This document shows, piece by piece, positions 39,801-48,290 of a DNA stretch of 64,000 bases; the stretch's first letter is position 1, and each line of letters opens with the position of its first letter. A program made the position numbers and the translations under genes. The notes under the pieces were generated by a model. The model ran no database searches. It worked only from the letters and a program-made list of their open reading frames with translations, and was not told the DNA's origin. Origin of the DNA: Desulfurispira natronophila (GTDB lineage Bacteria; Chrysiogenota; Chrysiogenetes; Chrysiogenales; Chrysiogenaceae); contig NZ_JACHID010000007.1 of the NCBI RefSeq assembly GCF_014203025.1, positions 98,688-162,687 of the forward strand, given 5' to 3'.

Positions 39801-40119
39801 GGCTGACTCCTTTCATAAAATGGATTGGATTGCTTTGCAGTATCTGCCAAAAGTAGATTGCAGGTGCCATACCAAAATTGCAAAAACTTACTAATAAAGG
39901 GGCTACATGAAATGTTACCCTCGGTAACCTGACCAGTATTTGCTCAGCTGTGCATAAATTGCACAAGCATAGCAGGCCTTATCGTGCGATTTTTTTGGTA
40001 CCCAGAGGGATTTATGGTAAAACCCATACATAAAGAGGCATCATGAATGGCCCCATCAAAGCACCAGAGTAATTCCATTATTGCGGTGCAACGCTGCCAC
40101 AGGAAGAGGAGGCCCGCCC
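39801..40119. promoter_or_regulatory. Divergent promoter region with two palindromes
   Basis: 319 bases between the PepSY-like gene (minus) and the dehydrogenase gene (plus). Two perfect palindromes are seen: GTTACC-CTC-GGTAAC (39914-39928) and TGTGCA-TAAAT-TGCACA (39949-39965). They could be operators for one or both genes. No -10/-35 pair stands out. Confidence 0.45.
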
Positions 40120-41091
40120 ATGACGGATGTGTTTTTTTACGAAGCCTTTGCTGAAGAGGCCGAGCAATTGCAACGCTTTTTACCTAACAGCGTCAGTGCG
40201 GGTTTTACCGATCGAACTATCCAGGAGAGCGGTGACGCCCATCCTCCGGCAAGGGTCATTAGTGTGCGAACCCAGTCGGCCATCCCTCCCTCCTGGAGCC
40301 CTCATATCGAAGCCATTCTTACCCGCAGTACGGGTTTTGACCATATCCAGCGCTACTTCTGGGAGACCGGTCAAAAAATCGCAGCCGGATATCTTCCCCT
40401 CTACTGTAACCGCTCAGTGGCAGAGCAGGCTATGCTGCTGTGGATGGCACTCCTGCGACAGCTGCCCCGTCAGATGGAGCAATTTGGCTCGTTTCACCGC
40501 GACGGCATTACCGGTGGTGAGGCACAGGGACGCACCCTGATGGTGGCAGGAGTAGGGAATATTGGTCATGAAATTTGCCGTATTGGCAGTGGCCTGGGGA
40601 TGACCGTTTTGGGAGTGGATATTGATGAGCGCCATGACGACGTGCTTTACGTCTCCCCCCACGAGGCTATCCAGCAAGCCCACGTCATTGTTTGCTCCAT
40701 GTGTCTCACCAATGAAAATCGTCACTACTTCCATTATGACATGCTGCGCCAGGCCAGACCAGGAGCGGTTTTTGTCAATATTGCCCGCGGGGAACTCTCC
40801 CCCCCTGCCGACCTGATGAGGGCCCTGGACGAGAGTATTCTGGCGGGAGTTGCCCTGGATGTCTTTGATGAGGAAAAAGAGTTGGCAACGGCCCTGCGGC
40901 AAGGCTCACTGCCCGTTCAACCCACGGTATGCCAGACACTGGAGCTTGCCCGCCGATCCAATGTCATCATGACGCCTCACAACGCTTTTAATACGGTTGA
41001 GTCAGTGGAGCGTAAGTCCCGGCAAAGCCTAGAGCAGCTGCAGCACTTCTTCGCTACTGGCGAATTTCTCTGGCCCATTGGCCGGAACTGA
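40120..41091 (+). CDS. D-isomer 2-hydroxyacid dehydrogenase family protein
   Basis: 323 residues from MTDVFFYEAFAEEAEQL; GAGGAGG lies upstream. The lower-probability TTG at 40081 is rejected. The NAD domain (about 100-290) has VAGVGNIGHEICR, and ARGELSP and DVFDEE are typical. The catalytic His is in MTPHNAFNT. Substrate not clear; D-lactate, glyoxylate or 2-ketoacid reduction are options. It ends 10 bases before mrpE and may be read through into the Mrp operon. Confidence 0.88.
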   Translation: MTDVFFYEAFAEEAEQLQRFLPNSVSAGFTDRTIQESGDAHPPARVISVRTQSAIPPSWSPHIEAILTRSTGFDHIQRYFWETGQKIAAGYLPLYCNRSVAEQAMLLWMALLRQLPRQMEQFGSFHRDGITGGEAQGRTLMVAGVGNIGHEICRIGSGLGMTVLGVDIDERHDDVLYVSPHEAIQQAHVIVCSMCLTNENRHYFHYDMLRQARPGAVFVNIARGELSPPADLMRALDESILAGVALDVFDEEKELATALRQGSLPVQPTVCQTLELARRSNVIMTPHNAFNTVESVERKSRQSLEQLQHFFATGEFLWPIGRN

Positions 41092-41101
41092 GGCACTCCC
41101 C

Positions 41102-41644
41102 ATGACCCGCTTCACTATCCCTTTTCCTGGTTTACGTCGAGTATTTTTCTACCTGCTGCTGTTTAGCTTTGTCTGGGCTGTGGTCTCTGGCAATCAAGGT
41201 TGGGAAATCGGTGCTTTGGCTGTCGTAGCGGCGACACTTACGGTACTTTTCTACCCGGTGCAGCTCCTGCAAGTGCGACCTCTAAAGTTTATCTCATTCA
41301 GTATCTTCTTTTTTTACAGCTCCCTGCAAAGCGCCTTGGCCGTGACCCGTATCGCTTTTCATCCGGCGCTGCCCCTCTATCCTTTTTGGATGACCTATCG
41401 TTTTCACTTGCCTGCCGGTCCCTCCCGCACCCTCTTTGTGGCCATTATCAGTTTGCTGCCCGGAACCCTCAGTGCCGATATGGAGGAAAGCTTTATTCGC
41501 GTTCACACTATCGGTGCTGACAGTACCGCCACTCGCGAGAGACTGGCCTTGCAGCTGTACATGCTAGAGCAGCGCATTGCCAAAGCCTTTGGGCAGACGG
41601 TTTCTGGAGACCGGGGCGAAGTACAAAGGGAGTACGGTTTATGA
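41102..41644 (+). CDS. mrpE: Mrp-type Na+/H+ antiporter subunit E
   Basis: 180 residues. One or two N-terminal membrane helices (FFYLLLFSFVWAVVS; IGALAVVAATLTVLFYP), then the conserved MrpE cytoplasmic part with SLLPGTLSADMEES and LYMLEQRIAKAFG. First of a tightly packed operon. The ATG at 41102 is chosen because the longer frame overlaps the dehydrogenase gene. ATGA overlap with mrpF. Confidence 0.92.
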   Translation: MTRFTIPFPGLRRVFFYLLLFSFVWAVVSGNQGWEIGALAVVAATLTVLFYPVQLLQVRPLKFISFSIFFFYSSLQSALAVTRIAFHPALPLYPFWMTYRFHLPAGPSRTLFVAIISLLPGTLSADMEESFIRVHTIGADSTATRERLALQLYMLEQRIAKAFGQTVSGDRGEVQREYGL

Positions 41645-41901
41645 ACACCTGGTTTCTCACCATGGCCCTTTTCCTGTTACTCAATCTTTTTGCTGGACTG
41701 TTGCGGGTTTTCCGCGGCCCCACCCACGCCGATCGCATGCTTTCGGTAGAACTTTTTGGAACCACGACCGTGGCCATGTTGCTGTTGCTGGCTTTTGCCA
41801 TGGAGCTACCGGCTCTGCTGGACGTGGCCATGGTGCTGGTACTACTGGCCACTGTTGCCACCGTTGCCTTTGTGCGTGGCACGGGGAAACTGTTCAAGTG
41901 A
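41641..41901 (+). CDS. mrpF: Mrp antiporter subunit F
   Basis: 86 residues, three membrane helices. RVFRGPTHADRMLSVELFGT is the conserved MrpF segment. The ATG overlaps the mrpE stop (ATGA). Inner-membrane subunit of the complex. Confidence 0.93.
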   Translation: MNTWFLTMALFLLLNLFAGLLRVFRGPTHADRMLSVELFGTTTVAMLLLLAFAMELPALLDVAMVLVLLATVATVAFVRGTGKLFK

Positions 41902-41911
41902 GGTGGTAGCC

Positions 41912-42217
41912 ATGCAGGCGGTAATTGCCATAGTTCTTGTGAGTTTGGGTGGTGCATTCTTTTTTGCCGGCACTGTTGGTCTGCTGCGTTTCCCCGACGT
42001 CTTTACCCGCCTGCATGCTCTTGCCAAGGCTGATAATGTGGGGCTGGGGTTTATCTGCCTGGGGCTCGCGGTGGCTTCCGGCTCACTGTGGGTTGCCCTT
42101 AAGATTTTCCTCATCTGGTTTCTGGCTCTCTTTGCTTCTACCGTCTCCTGTTTTCTTTTGGCTCGCTATGGCCTCTACAGCATGACGAACAATGGCTCCA
42201 AAGAGAGACGCCCATGA
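41912..42217 (+). CDS. mrpG: Mrp antiporter subunit G
   Basis: 101 residues. GTVGLLRFPDVFTRLHALAK is the MrpG/MnhG signature, with two or three membrane helices. The ATG at 41912 is chosen over in-frame upstream codons inside mrpF. Overlaps the next gene by ATGA. Confidence 0.93.
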   Translation: MQAVIAIVLVSLGGAFFFAGTVGLLRFPDVFTRLHALAKADNVGLGFICLGLAVASGSLWVALKIFLIWFLALFASTVSCFLLARYGLYSMTNNGSKERRP

Positions 42218-43176
42218 TCGCTGTGGGAGTTTTGATCGATGTCCTGCTTGCCCTTGGTCTTGTGTGGCTTGGTTGGCGCACTCTTCAGCACCCACAGCTT
42301 TTTCGCGCCTTGGTCTTTTTTGTGGTTTTTGGCTTGGTGATGGCTATCTCCTGGGCTCGTTTGCACGCTCCAGATTTGGCCCTGGTAGAAGCAGCTGTAG
42401 GTGCTGGCCTCACCGGAGCCCTGCTCCTGAACACCTATCGCGACCTGGAGCGGGGGCATGTGAACCACTGGGATGAGGTGCGTGACGATCTTGACTCCTA
42501 CGCCCGCCCGGTAGCCCAGGGATTTTTACTGGCCAGTGTACTGGCCTTGCTGACTCTACTGGGATGGTCCCTGTGGCATCTCCCCCCGTCGGATCTGGTG
42601 GTTGCCGCAGCGGTAAAGGAACATTTGGGCGTCAGCGGTGCCTCACATCCAGTAACTGCTGTACTGCTTAATTTTCGCGGTTACGATACCCTGCTGGAAA
42701 TTGTGGTGCTCTTTATTGCCATTGTTGGGGTGTGGAGCTTTCATGTGTTGTCAGCTATTGATGACGGAAGTATGTTGCCCCTTGACTCATCGGAACTCCT
42801 TAACTCCCTGGTTCACCGCTTGGTTCCTCTGATAATCATAGTGGCGAGCTACCTACTGTGGGTAGGAGCCCACGGCCCCGGTGGTGCCTTCCAAGCAGGG
42901 GCGGTTCTGGCTTCCATTGGCATTATATTCAGCCTGACGGGATCTCTGGCCCCCACCACTCAATCAACACTGGGGGTACGATTCTTTGTGGCCCTGGGGT
43001 TGCTGGTCTTTCTGGGAGTGGGGCTGACGCTGTTGGTGGTAGGAGAAGGCTTTCTTCACTATCCCCACGAGTTGGCGGGAGCTTTGATCCTTACTATTGA
43101 ACTGGCCCTGATGATCTCCATCGCCCTGGTGCTGGTGCTTTTATTCAACAACGCAGCGGGGGTACGGCGACGATGA
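42214..43176 (+). CDS. mrpB: Fused MbhD-MbhE-MrpB antiporter subunit
   Basis: 320 residues combining parts that are separate or lie at the end of MrpA elsewhere. N-terminal DUF4040/MbhD (about 1-100, SWARLHAPDLALVEAAVGAG). Middle MbhE-like (VTAVLLNFRGYDTLLEIVVL). C-terminal MrpB (about 180-320, VGAHGPGGAFQAGAVLASIG). About nine membrane helices. It replaces the C-terminal half of MrpA; no full-length MrpA gene is seen. ATGA overlaps at both ends. Confidence 0.88.
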   Translation: MIAVGVLIDVLLALGLVWLGWRTLQHPQLFRALVFFVVFGLVMAISWARLHAPDLALVEAAVGAGLTGALLLNTYRDLERGHVNHWDEVRDDLDSYARPVAQGFLLASVLALLTLLGWSLWHLPPSDLVVAAAVKEHLGVSGASHPVTAVLLNFRGYDTLLEIVVLFIAIVGVWSFHVLSAIDDGSMLPLDSSELLNSLVHRLVPLIIIVASYLLWVGAHGPGGAFQAGAVLASIGIIFSLTGSLAPTTQSTLGVRFFVALGLLVFLGVGLTLLVVGEGFLHYPHELAGALILTIELALMISIALVLVLLFNNAAGVRRR

Positions 43177-43514
43177 TTCAGTTTGCCATTTTTGGAACGA
43201 CAGCCATTATTCTCTTTGCCATGGGTCTCTACGGTTTTTTTACCCGCCCCCACGTTTTTCGCAAAATACTGGCGGCAAATATCATGGCCGTTTCGGTATT
43301 CCTTTTTCTCATCACCATGGCTCAGCGTCACCCGGATCACCCTGATCCGGTGCCTCACGCCATGGTGCTGACCGGCATTGTTGTCTCGGTCAGCGCTACA
43401 GCTTTTGGCCTTTCCCTGCTGCGACGATTGAACCGGCAAGAAATCCCACCATACTTGGACGTAGAATCCACCGATAGTGCCCCCCCCAGGCACAAAAGCG
43501 GGGAGGAGACATGA
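43173..43514 (+). CDS. mrpC: Mrp antiporter subunit C
   Basis: 113 residues, NuoK-like, three membrane helices. GLYGFFTRPHVFRKILAANI and PHAMVLTGIVVSVSATAFG match MrpC. A charged C-terminal tail is exposed. ATGA overlaps on both sides. Confidence 0.92.
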   Translation: MIQFAIFGTTAIILFAMGLYGFFTRPHVFRKILAANIMAVSVFLFLITMAQRHPDHPDPVPHAMVLTGIVVSVSATAFGLSLLRRLNRQEIPPYLDVESTDSAPPRHKSGEET

Positions 43515-44992
43515 GTTTGCCGTTACCTTGGAGCTTTCCAAGCCCGGAAGCGGCTCTGGTCTGGATTATTTTTATTCCCATACTGGGAGCCCTGCTCTAC
43601 TTTCTGGTTGGGCGCAATACCCCTCCCTGGCTTGTGCTGAGCGGCGTTTTTTTGCTGTGGGGACTGGCCCTTTTGCAAATTACTGGCGCCTTAACCGGCA
43701 GCGAGGCCGTGCAGACCAATCTGGGGGGCTGGGAGCCGCCCCTGGGGATTGCCCTTTACGCTGACGGCCTCAGCGCTCTTATGCTCTGGCTTACCTGGCT
43801 GGCTGGTGGCGGAGTCGGCCTCTACTCCCTGGGCTACTGGCGAGAGCGCACCTATCGACAATACCTTTTCTGGTGCGCGTTTTACATACTTATGGGATCC
43901 CTTAACGCCCTTTTTGTGTCAGCAGACATATTTAACCTCTATATAACCCTGGAGCTACTCACTTTTGGCTCCATCGCCCTTATATCTCTGGCAGCCACTA
44001 CCCAGGCATTTCACTCTGGCATGCGCTACCTGCTCTACGCCATGGTGGGCTCCATTGTCTACCTGCTGGGGGTAGCTCTGGCCTACGGCGGGGCGGGGAC
44101 TCTTAATGTATTTATGCTGGGAAGCCAGATGGATATGGGGCAACCCTACGCCATGCTCTCCCTGGTGCTAATGAGCGGCGGGCTCCTGGTAAAGGCCGCC
44201 ATATTCCCTTTGCACTTTTGGCTGCCTCCGGCCCACTCCAGCGCCCCGGCGCCGGTGAGCGCCCTGCTTTCGGCCCTGGTGGTAAAAGGGGCCCTCTACT
44301 TGCTTATACGCCTGTGGTTTTGGCCCTATAGTGAACTTTCGGGATTTGCGATCTCTCAGATACTGGGGGGGCTTGGTGGAGCAGCGGTAATCTACGGTTC
44401 GCTCCAGGCTTTGCGCCAGGATCGTATCAAGCTTATTGTTGCCTACTCCACCGTGGCCCAACTTGGCTATATGATGCTTATTTTCCCCTTGCTGATTAAT
44501 GCCGCCTGGCAAGGTGCTCTTTACCAGGTACTCAGTCACGGCGTAGCCAAAGCCGCTCTCTTCCTTGCGGTAGGCAATATCATCTTTATTAATGGCAATG
44601 ACCGTCTGGACGGGCTGCGTAGTCTCCATCCCCACCTTTCGCTGACCCTCTTTGCCTTTGCCATGGCAGCGGTCAGTATTATGGGACTTCCTCCCAGTGG
44701 AGGATTCCTGGCCAAATGGTTGTTGCTGCAAGGTGCCCTGGAGATGGGGCAATGGTGGTGGGCCCTGCTTATGTTCGCTGGTGGTCTGCTTTCAGCCGGG
44801 TACTTCTTTCGAATCTTTCGAGTTACATTCAGCCGGGGAGACTCAACTGACAAGGAAGCCTGCCAGGTACAGGCTTCTGCACCCCGCCTCCCTCTGACCA
44901 TGAGCGGAGCACCTTTGGTGCTGGCTGTGATTGCCATAGGCCTGGGTTTTGCCGGTGTGCCTATCCTGCACATGACCGGGGGAATGCCGTAA
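43511..44992 (+). CDS. mrpD: Mrp antiporter subunit D (first NuoL/M/N-type subunit)
   Basis: 493 residues, about 14 membrane helices, proton-conducting membrane transporter family. The conserved Glu in LYITLELLTFGSIALI is present, the TM7 Lys in LVKAAIFPLHFWLP, the TM8 Lys in QDRIKLIVAYSTVAQLGYM and the TM12 Lys in HGVAKAALF. It should form one proton or cation path of the complex. Overlaps mrpC (ATGA) and the next gene (TAATG). Confidence 0.93.
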   Translation: MSLPLPWSFPSPEAALVWIIFIPILGALLYFLVGRNTPPWLVLSGVFLLWGLALLQITGALTGSEAVQTNLGGWEPPLGIALYADGLSALMLWLTWLAGGGVGLYSLGYWRERTYRQYLFWCAFYILMGSLNALFVSADIFNLYITLELLTFGSIALISLAATTQAFHSGMRYLLYAMVGSIVYLLGVALAYGGAGTLNVFMLGSQMDMGQPYAMLSLVLMSGGLLVKAAIFPLHFWLPPAHSSAPAPVSALLSALVVKGALYLLIRLWFWPYSELSGFAISQILGGLGGAAVIYGSLQALRQDRIKLIVAYSTVAQLGYMMLIFPLLINAAWQGALYQVLSHGVAKAALFLAVGNIIFINGNDRLDGLRSLHPHLSLTLFAFAMAAVSIMGLPPSGGFLAKWLLLQGALEMGQWWWALLMFAGGLLSAGYFFRIFRVTFSRGDSTDKEACQVQASAPRLPLTMSGAPLVLAVIAIGLGFAGVPILHMTGGMP

Positions 44993-46491
44993 TGAGCGCT
45001 ATTTACACCCTGCTACCGCTGTGGATTTTGCTTACTCCCCTGTTGACAGCCATTGTCATCTTCGCACTGGGCGAACGCCGTCAACGCACCCGCATCATCG
45101 TCAATATTTCAGCCGCACTGCTGAAGCTTGTGCTGGTAGTGGCTATGCTGTGGGGAGTGCAAGAGGGCCACTACTTTGGTTTTACCCTGCAGATTTTACC
45201 GGGGATGTCCCTGGACCTCTTTGCCGATGGCTTCACCATGCTTTTCCTGGTACTTTCCGCCATCCTGTGGCTCATCACAACCATTTACGCCATTGCCTAC
45301 CTGGAGCATGCTCCAAAGCGCTGCCGTTTCTTCGGCTTTTTCAGCCTTTGCATGGCAGCTACCATGGGAATTGCCACGGCAGCCAACCTCTTTACCTTTT
45401 TTATCTTTTATGAGCTGCTGACCCTCTCCACCTACCCCTTGGTGGTACACCGGGGAACGGAAAAAGCAATGCGAGGCGGCAAGATATACCTTACCTACAC
45501 CCTGGCTGGCGGTGTCCTGTTACTGTTGGGCATGGTATGGCTCAAGTCTTTGGGAGGCAGCCTTTATTTTGTAGAAGGGGGAACCATAGGCTTTCTTGTG
45601 GCAGAATACACCTGGCAGCTACGCTTTATCTTCTTGCTGATGATCATCGGCGTAGGGGTAAAATCAGCTTTGGTTCCCTTTCACGGCTGGCTGCCGGAAG
45701 CCATGGTGGCACCGGCGCCGGTAAGTGCCCTGCTCCACGCGGTAGCCGTTGTTAAGGCCGGGGCTTTTGGCGTGGTACGCATTGTGCACGATGTTTTTGG
45801 CGTACCTGCGGTGAGAATGCTGGATATGGCTACGCTGCTGGTTATCTTTGCCGCTCTGACTATTGTGTACGGCTCCGTCAAGGCCTTGACTCAGACTGAT
45901 ATCAAAAAACGGCTGGCGTACTCCACTGTCAGCCAGGTCTCCTATATTACCTTGGGGATAGCTATGGGCAGCCCCCTGGCAGCTATTGGCGGCCTGGTAC
46001 ATCTGATGCACCAGGGACTCATGAAGATCACGCTCTTTTTCTGCGCTGGTAACCTGGCGGAAACCTACGAAATCAATCGGGTGGACCAGGTAGATGGCAT
46101 TGCTCGACGAATGCCCTGGACCATGGGGGCCTTTACGCTAGCGGCGCTGGGTATGATCGGAGTGCCACCCGTCGCCGGCTTTATCAGCAAATGGTACCTG
46201 GGTCTTGGCAGCCTGGAGTCAGGATATGGGTGGGTCATTGGCGTTCTGGTTGCCAGCACCTTGCTGAATGCCGCCTACTTTCTGCCAGTTATCTATCGGG
46301 CCTGGTTCCTCCCTCCCTCCTGGGACTGGCCCCAAGCAAAAGAGCTTGGATTTCGCCATGAAACTCACCTGGGGCTTCTCGTCCCAACTATAATCACGGC
46401 CCTGCTGGCATTAACAGCGGGCATATTTGCCGGACTGGCCTATAGCCCAAAGGGCTGGGTAGAGTTTATCGTAGCAAGGTTGGTGATGTAA
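44992..46491 (+). CDS. Second MrpD-like antiporter subunit
   Basis: 499 residues, same family as the preceding gene but clearly diverged. Glu in FFIFYELLTLSTYPLVV, Lys in VKSALVPFHGWLPEA, Lys in QTDIKKRLAYSTVSQVSYI and Lys in HQGLMKITLFFCAGN are all present, so it looks active. The ATG overlaps the previous stop (TAATG). Confidence 0.9.
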   Translation: MSAIYTLLPLWILLTPLLTAIVIFALGERRQRTRIIVNISAALLKLVLVVAMLWGVQEGHYFGFTLQILPGMSLDLFADGFTMLFLVLSAILWLITTIYAIAYLEHAPKRCRFFGFFSLCMAATMGIATAANLFTFFIFYELLTLSTYPLVVHRGTEKAMRGGKIYLTYTLAGGVLLLLGMVWLKSLGGSLYFVEGGTIGFLVAEYTWQLRFIFLLMIIGVGVKSALVPFHGWLPEAMVAPAPVSALLHAVAVVKAGAFGVVRIVHDVFGVPAVRMLDMATLLVIFAALTIVYGSVKALTQTDIKKRLAYSTVSQVSYITLGIAMGSPLAAIGGLVHLMHQGLMKITLFFCAGNLAETYEINRVDQVDGIARRMPWTMGAFTLAALGMIGVPPVAGFISKWYLGLGSLESGYGWVIGVLVASTLLNAAYFLPVIYRAWFLPPSWDWPQAKELGFRHETHLGLLVPTIITALLALTAGIFAGLAYSPKGWVEFIVARLVM

Positions 46492-46492
46492 T

Positions 46493-48181
46493 ATGTTATG
46501 GATAAGCTCGCTGTCAATTATACTACCAGTCCTGATGGCTTTCGCTTTGGGTACACCCTTTAAGCGCCTGGCGCTTTCCCTGGTGCCGCTGGCAGCCCTG
46601 CCAGCCCTGGCGATGGGGCTGCTGCTGCCCAACTACCAGGTTCACCTGGACTGGCTGCTGCTGGGAAGCCAAATTGGCGTTCACGACCTCAATCGCCCTT
46701 TCCTGCTGCTAGCTTCGTTGCTGTGGCTACTGGCTGCCATGTTTGCTCGCAGCTGGATGGCTCATGACACCAACGCCAAGCGCTTCTACCTCTACTTTCT
46801 CCTCACTATGACCGGCAACCTGGGAGCTATCCTGGCCCAGGATATACTGACCTTTTACACCCTCTTTGCCCTTATGACATTCAGTGCCTTTGGCCTGATT
46901 ATACACGACGGCAAGGAAAGCTCTCTGCGTGCAGGCAAGGTTTACCTGGTTCTGGCTTTAGTGGGGGAAGTGCTCCTGCTGATGGCCCTATTTACTATTG
47001 GCCTGCGCCTGGGCAATGTGCCACTGCACCAGCTCACCGAATTCTATGGAACCCTGGATAACCCCCACCTCACTGCGAGCCTCATTCTGGCAGGATTTGC
47101 CATCAAGATGGGAGCAGTGCCGCTGCACGTCTGGCTGGCCTTGGCACATCCCTGCGCTCCAGTCCCCGCCAGTGCGGTTCTCAGTGGTATCATCATCAAG
47201 ACCGGGTTGCTTGGCTGGCTGCAATTCCTGCCTATGGGTGGAGATGTCAATCTCCAGACTCTGGGCTGGGTCGTGATTGGCTCAGGATTCCTCACCACTT
47301 TTGTTGGTGCCCTGCTTGGTGTTGTGCAGTACAAGGCAAAAACCGTACTCGCCTACTCCAGCATCAGCCAGATGGGGCTGGTATCCGTGCTGGTGGGAGT
47401 TGCCCTGCTCTTGCCACAACACTGGCCCACATTGGTAGGTATTATCTGCCTTTTCGCCCTGCACCACGGCCTGGCCAAGTCCGCTCTCTTTCTGGGCGTA
47501 GGAGCGGTGAGTCACGGAGGGCAACCGCTGCGCTGGCTGATAGCCCTGCCAGCCCTGGCTCTGGCTGGTCTTCCGCTTACCACTGGAGCCCTGGCCAAAG
47601 GAGGCATGAAGGAAGTCTTCTACCTTCTGCCTGAGCTGCCTATTGCCCCCTGGCTCCTGTCAGCCAGCAGCATCCTGACGACCCTGCTCATGGTCCGTTT
47701 TCTCTATTTAGTATGGCCCCGCCAGGTAGACAGCGTGGCCTTCAACCGTAGCCATTTAGCGTGGATACTTAATATTGCCTTGGTGGTCTCTTTGCCCTGG
47801 TGGTGGGCACAACAGCACGCACCAATTGCTGTCAACAGCAGCTGGCAAAGTGGAGCCGTAGGAGAAGGACTGCTCCTGGTAACCGGTGGGGTATTCTTGG
47901 GCTATGCTCTATGGAAAAGCTGTTCCAGCATTCCTGCCCCCCTGCGCATCCCGGAAGGTGACCTGGTGAATCCAATCAGCGGAATCATTCACTATGTCGT
48001 GCTGTGGATTGTGCTGCATCGCGGCGACTTAACCCTAACGGGGGGAAACCGTAAACTTACAGCAACCCGACCGCAGTGGCTGGGCCCAGCCCTGAAACAC
48101 ACTGAGCTGTTTTTGCGAACCACCATCATTGTGGGCGTATTGATGGTTGGTTTAATGGCGGGCCTGTTTGTTTTATTATAA
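46493..48181 (+). CDS. Third NuoL/M/N-type subunit, conserved TM5 Glu missing
   Basis: 562 residues, about 14 membrane helices plus a C-terminal extension with one further helix. The TM7 Lys (IKMGAVPLHVWLALAHP), TM8 Lys (YKAKTVLAYSSISQMG) and TM12 Lys (HHGLAKSALFLG) are present. The segment aligning with FYELLTL reads LFALMTF, so the Glu that gates proton entry in NuoL/M and MrpA/D is Ala. It may be a non-pumping structural subunit or use another path. One base after the previous gene. Confidence 0.85.
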   Translation: MLWISSLSIILPVLMAFALGTPFKRLALSLVPLAALPALAMGLLLPNYQVHLDWLLLGSQIGVHDLNRPFLLLASLLWLLAAMFARSWMAHDTNAKRFYLYFLLTMTGNLGAILAQDILTFYTLFALMTFSAFGLIIHDGKESSLRAGKVYLVLALVGEVLLLMALFTIGLRLGNVPLHQLTEFYGTLDNPHLTASLILAGFAIKMGAVPLHVWLALAHPCAPVPASAVLSGIIIKTGLLGWLQFLPMGGDVNLQTLGWVVIGSGFLTTFVGALLGVVQYKAKTVLAYSSISQMGLVSVLVGVALLLPQHWPTLVGIICLFALHHGLAKSALFLGVGAVSHGGQPLRWLIALPALALAGLPLTTGALAKGGMKEVFYLLPELPIAPWLLSASSILTTLLMVRFLYLVWPRQVDSVAFNRSHLAWILNIALVVSLPWWWAQQHAPIAVNSSWQSGAVGEGLLLVTGGVFLGYALWKSCSSIPAPLRIPEGDLVNPISGIIHYVVLWIVLHRGDLTLTGGNRKLTATRPQWLGPALKHTELFLRTTIIVGVLMVGLMAGLFVLL

Positions 48182-48233
48182 TTGAAGCCCCGCACCTTTC
48201 CAACCCGACCTCCTATCGGGATTGACGCAAAAA

Positions 48234-48265
48234 AACTGCCGTTCCGGAAAGGCGAAACGGCAGTT
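48234..48265. terminator. Terminator between the Mrp operon and the P-type ATPase gene
   Basis: Stem AACTGCCGTT (48234-48243) / AACGGCAGTT (48256-48265). On the minus strand it is followed by TTTTTGCG, which suits the convergent ATPase gene best. Confidence 0.8.
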
Positions 48266-48290
48266 ATAAAGCAACTATTAACGCTCTCCC

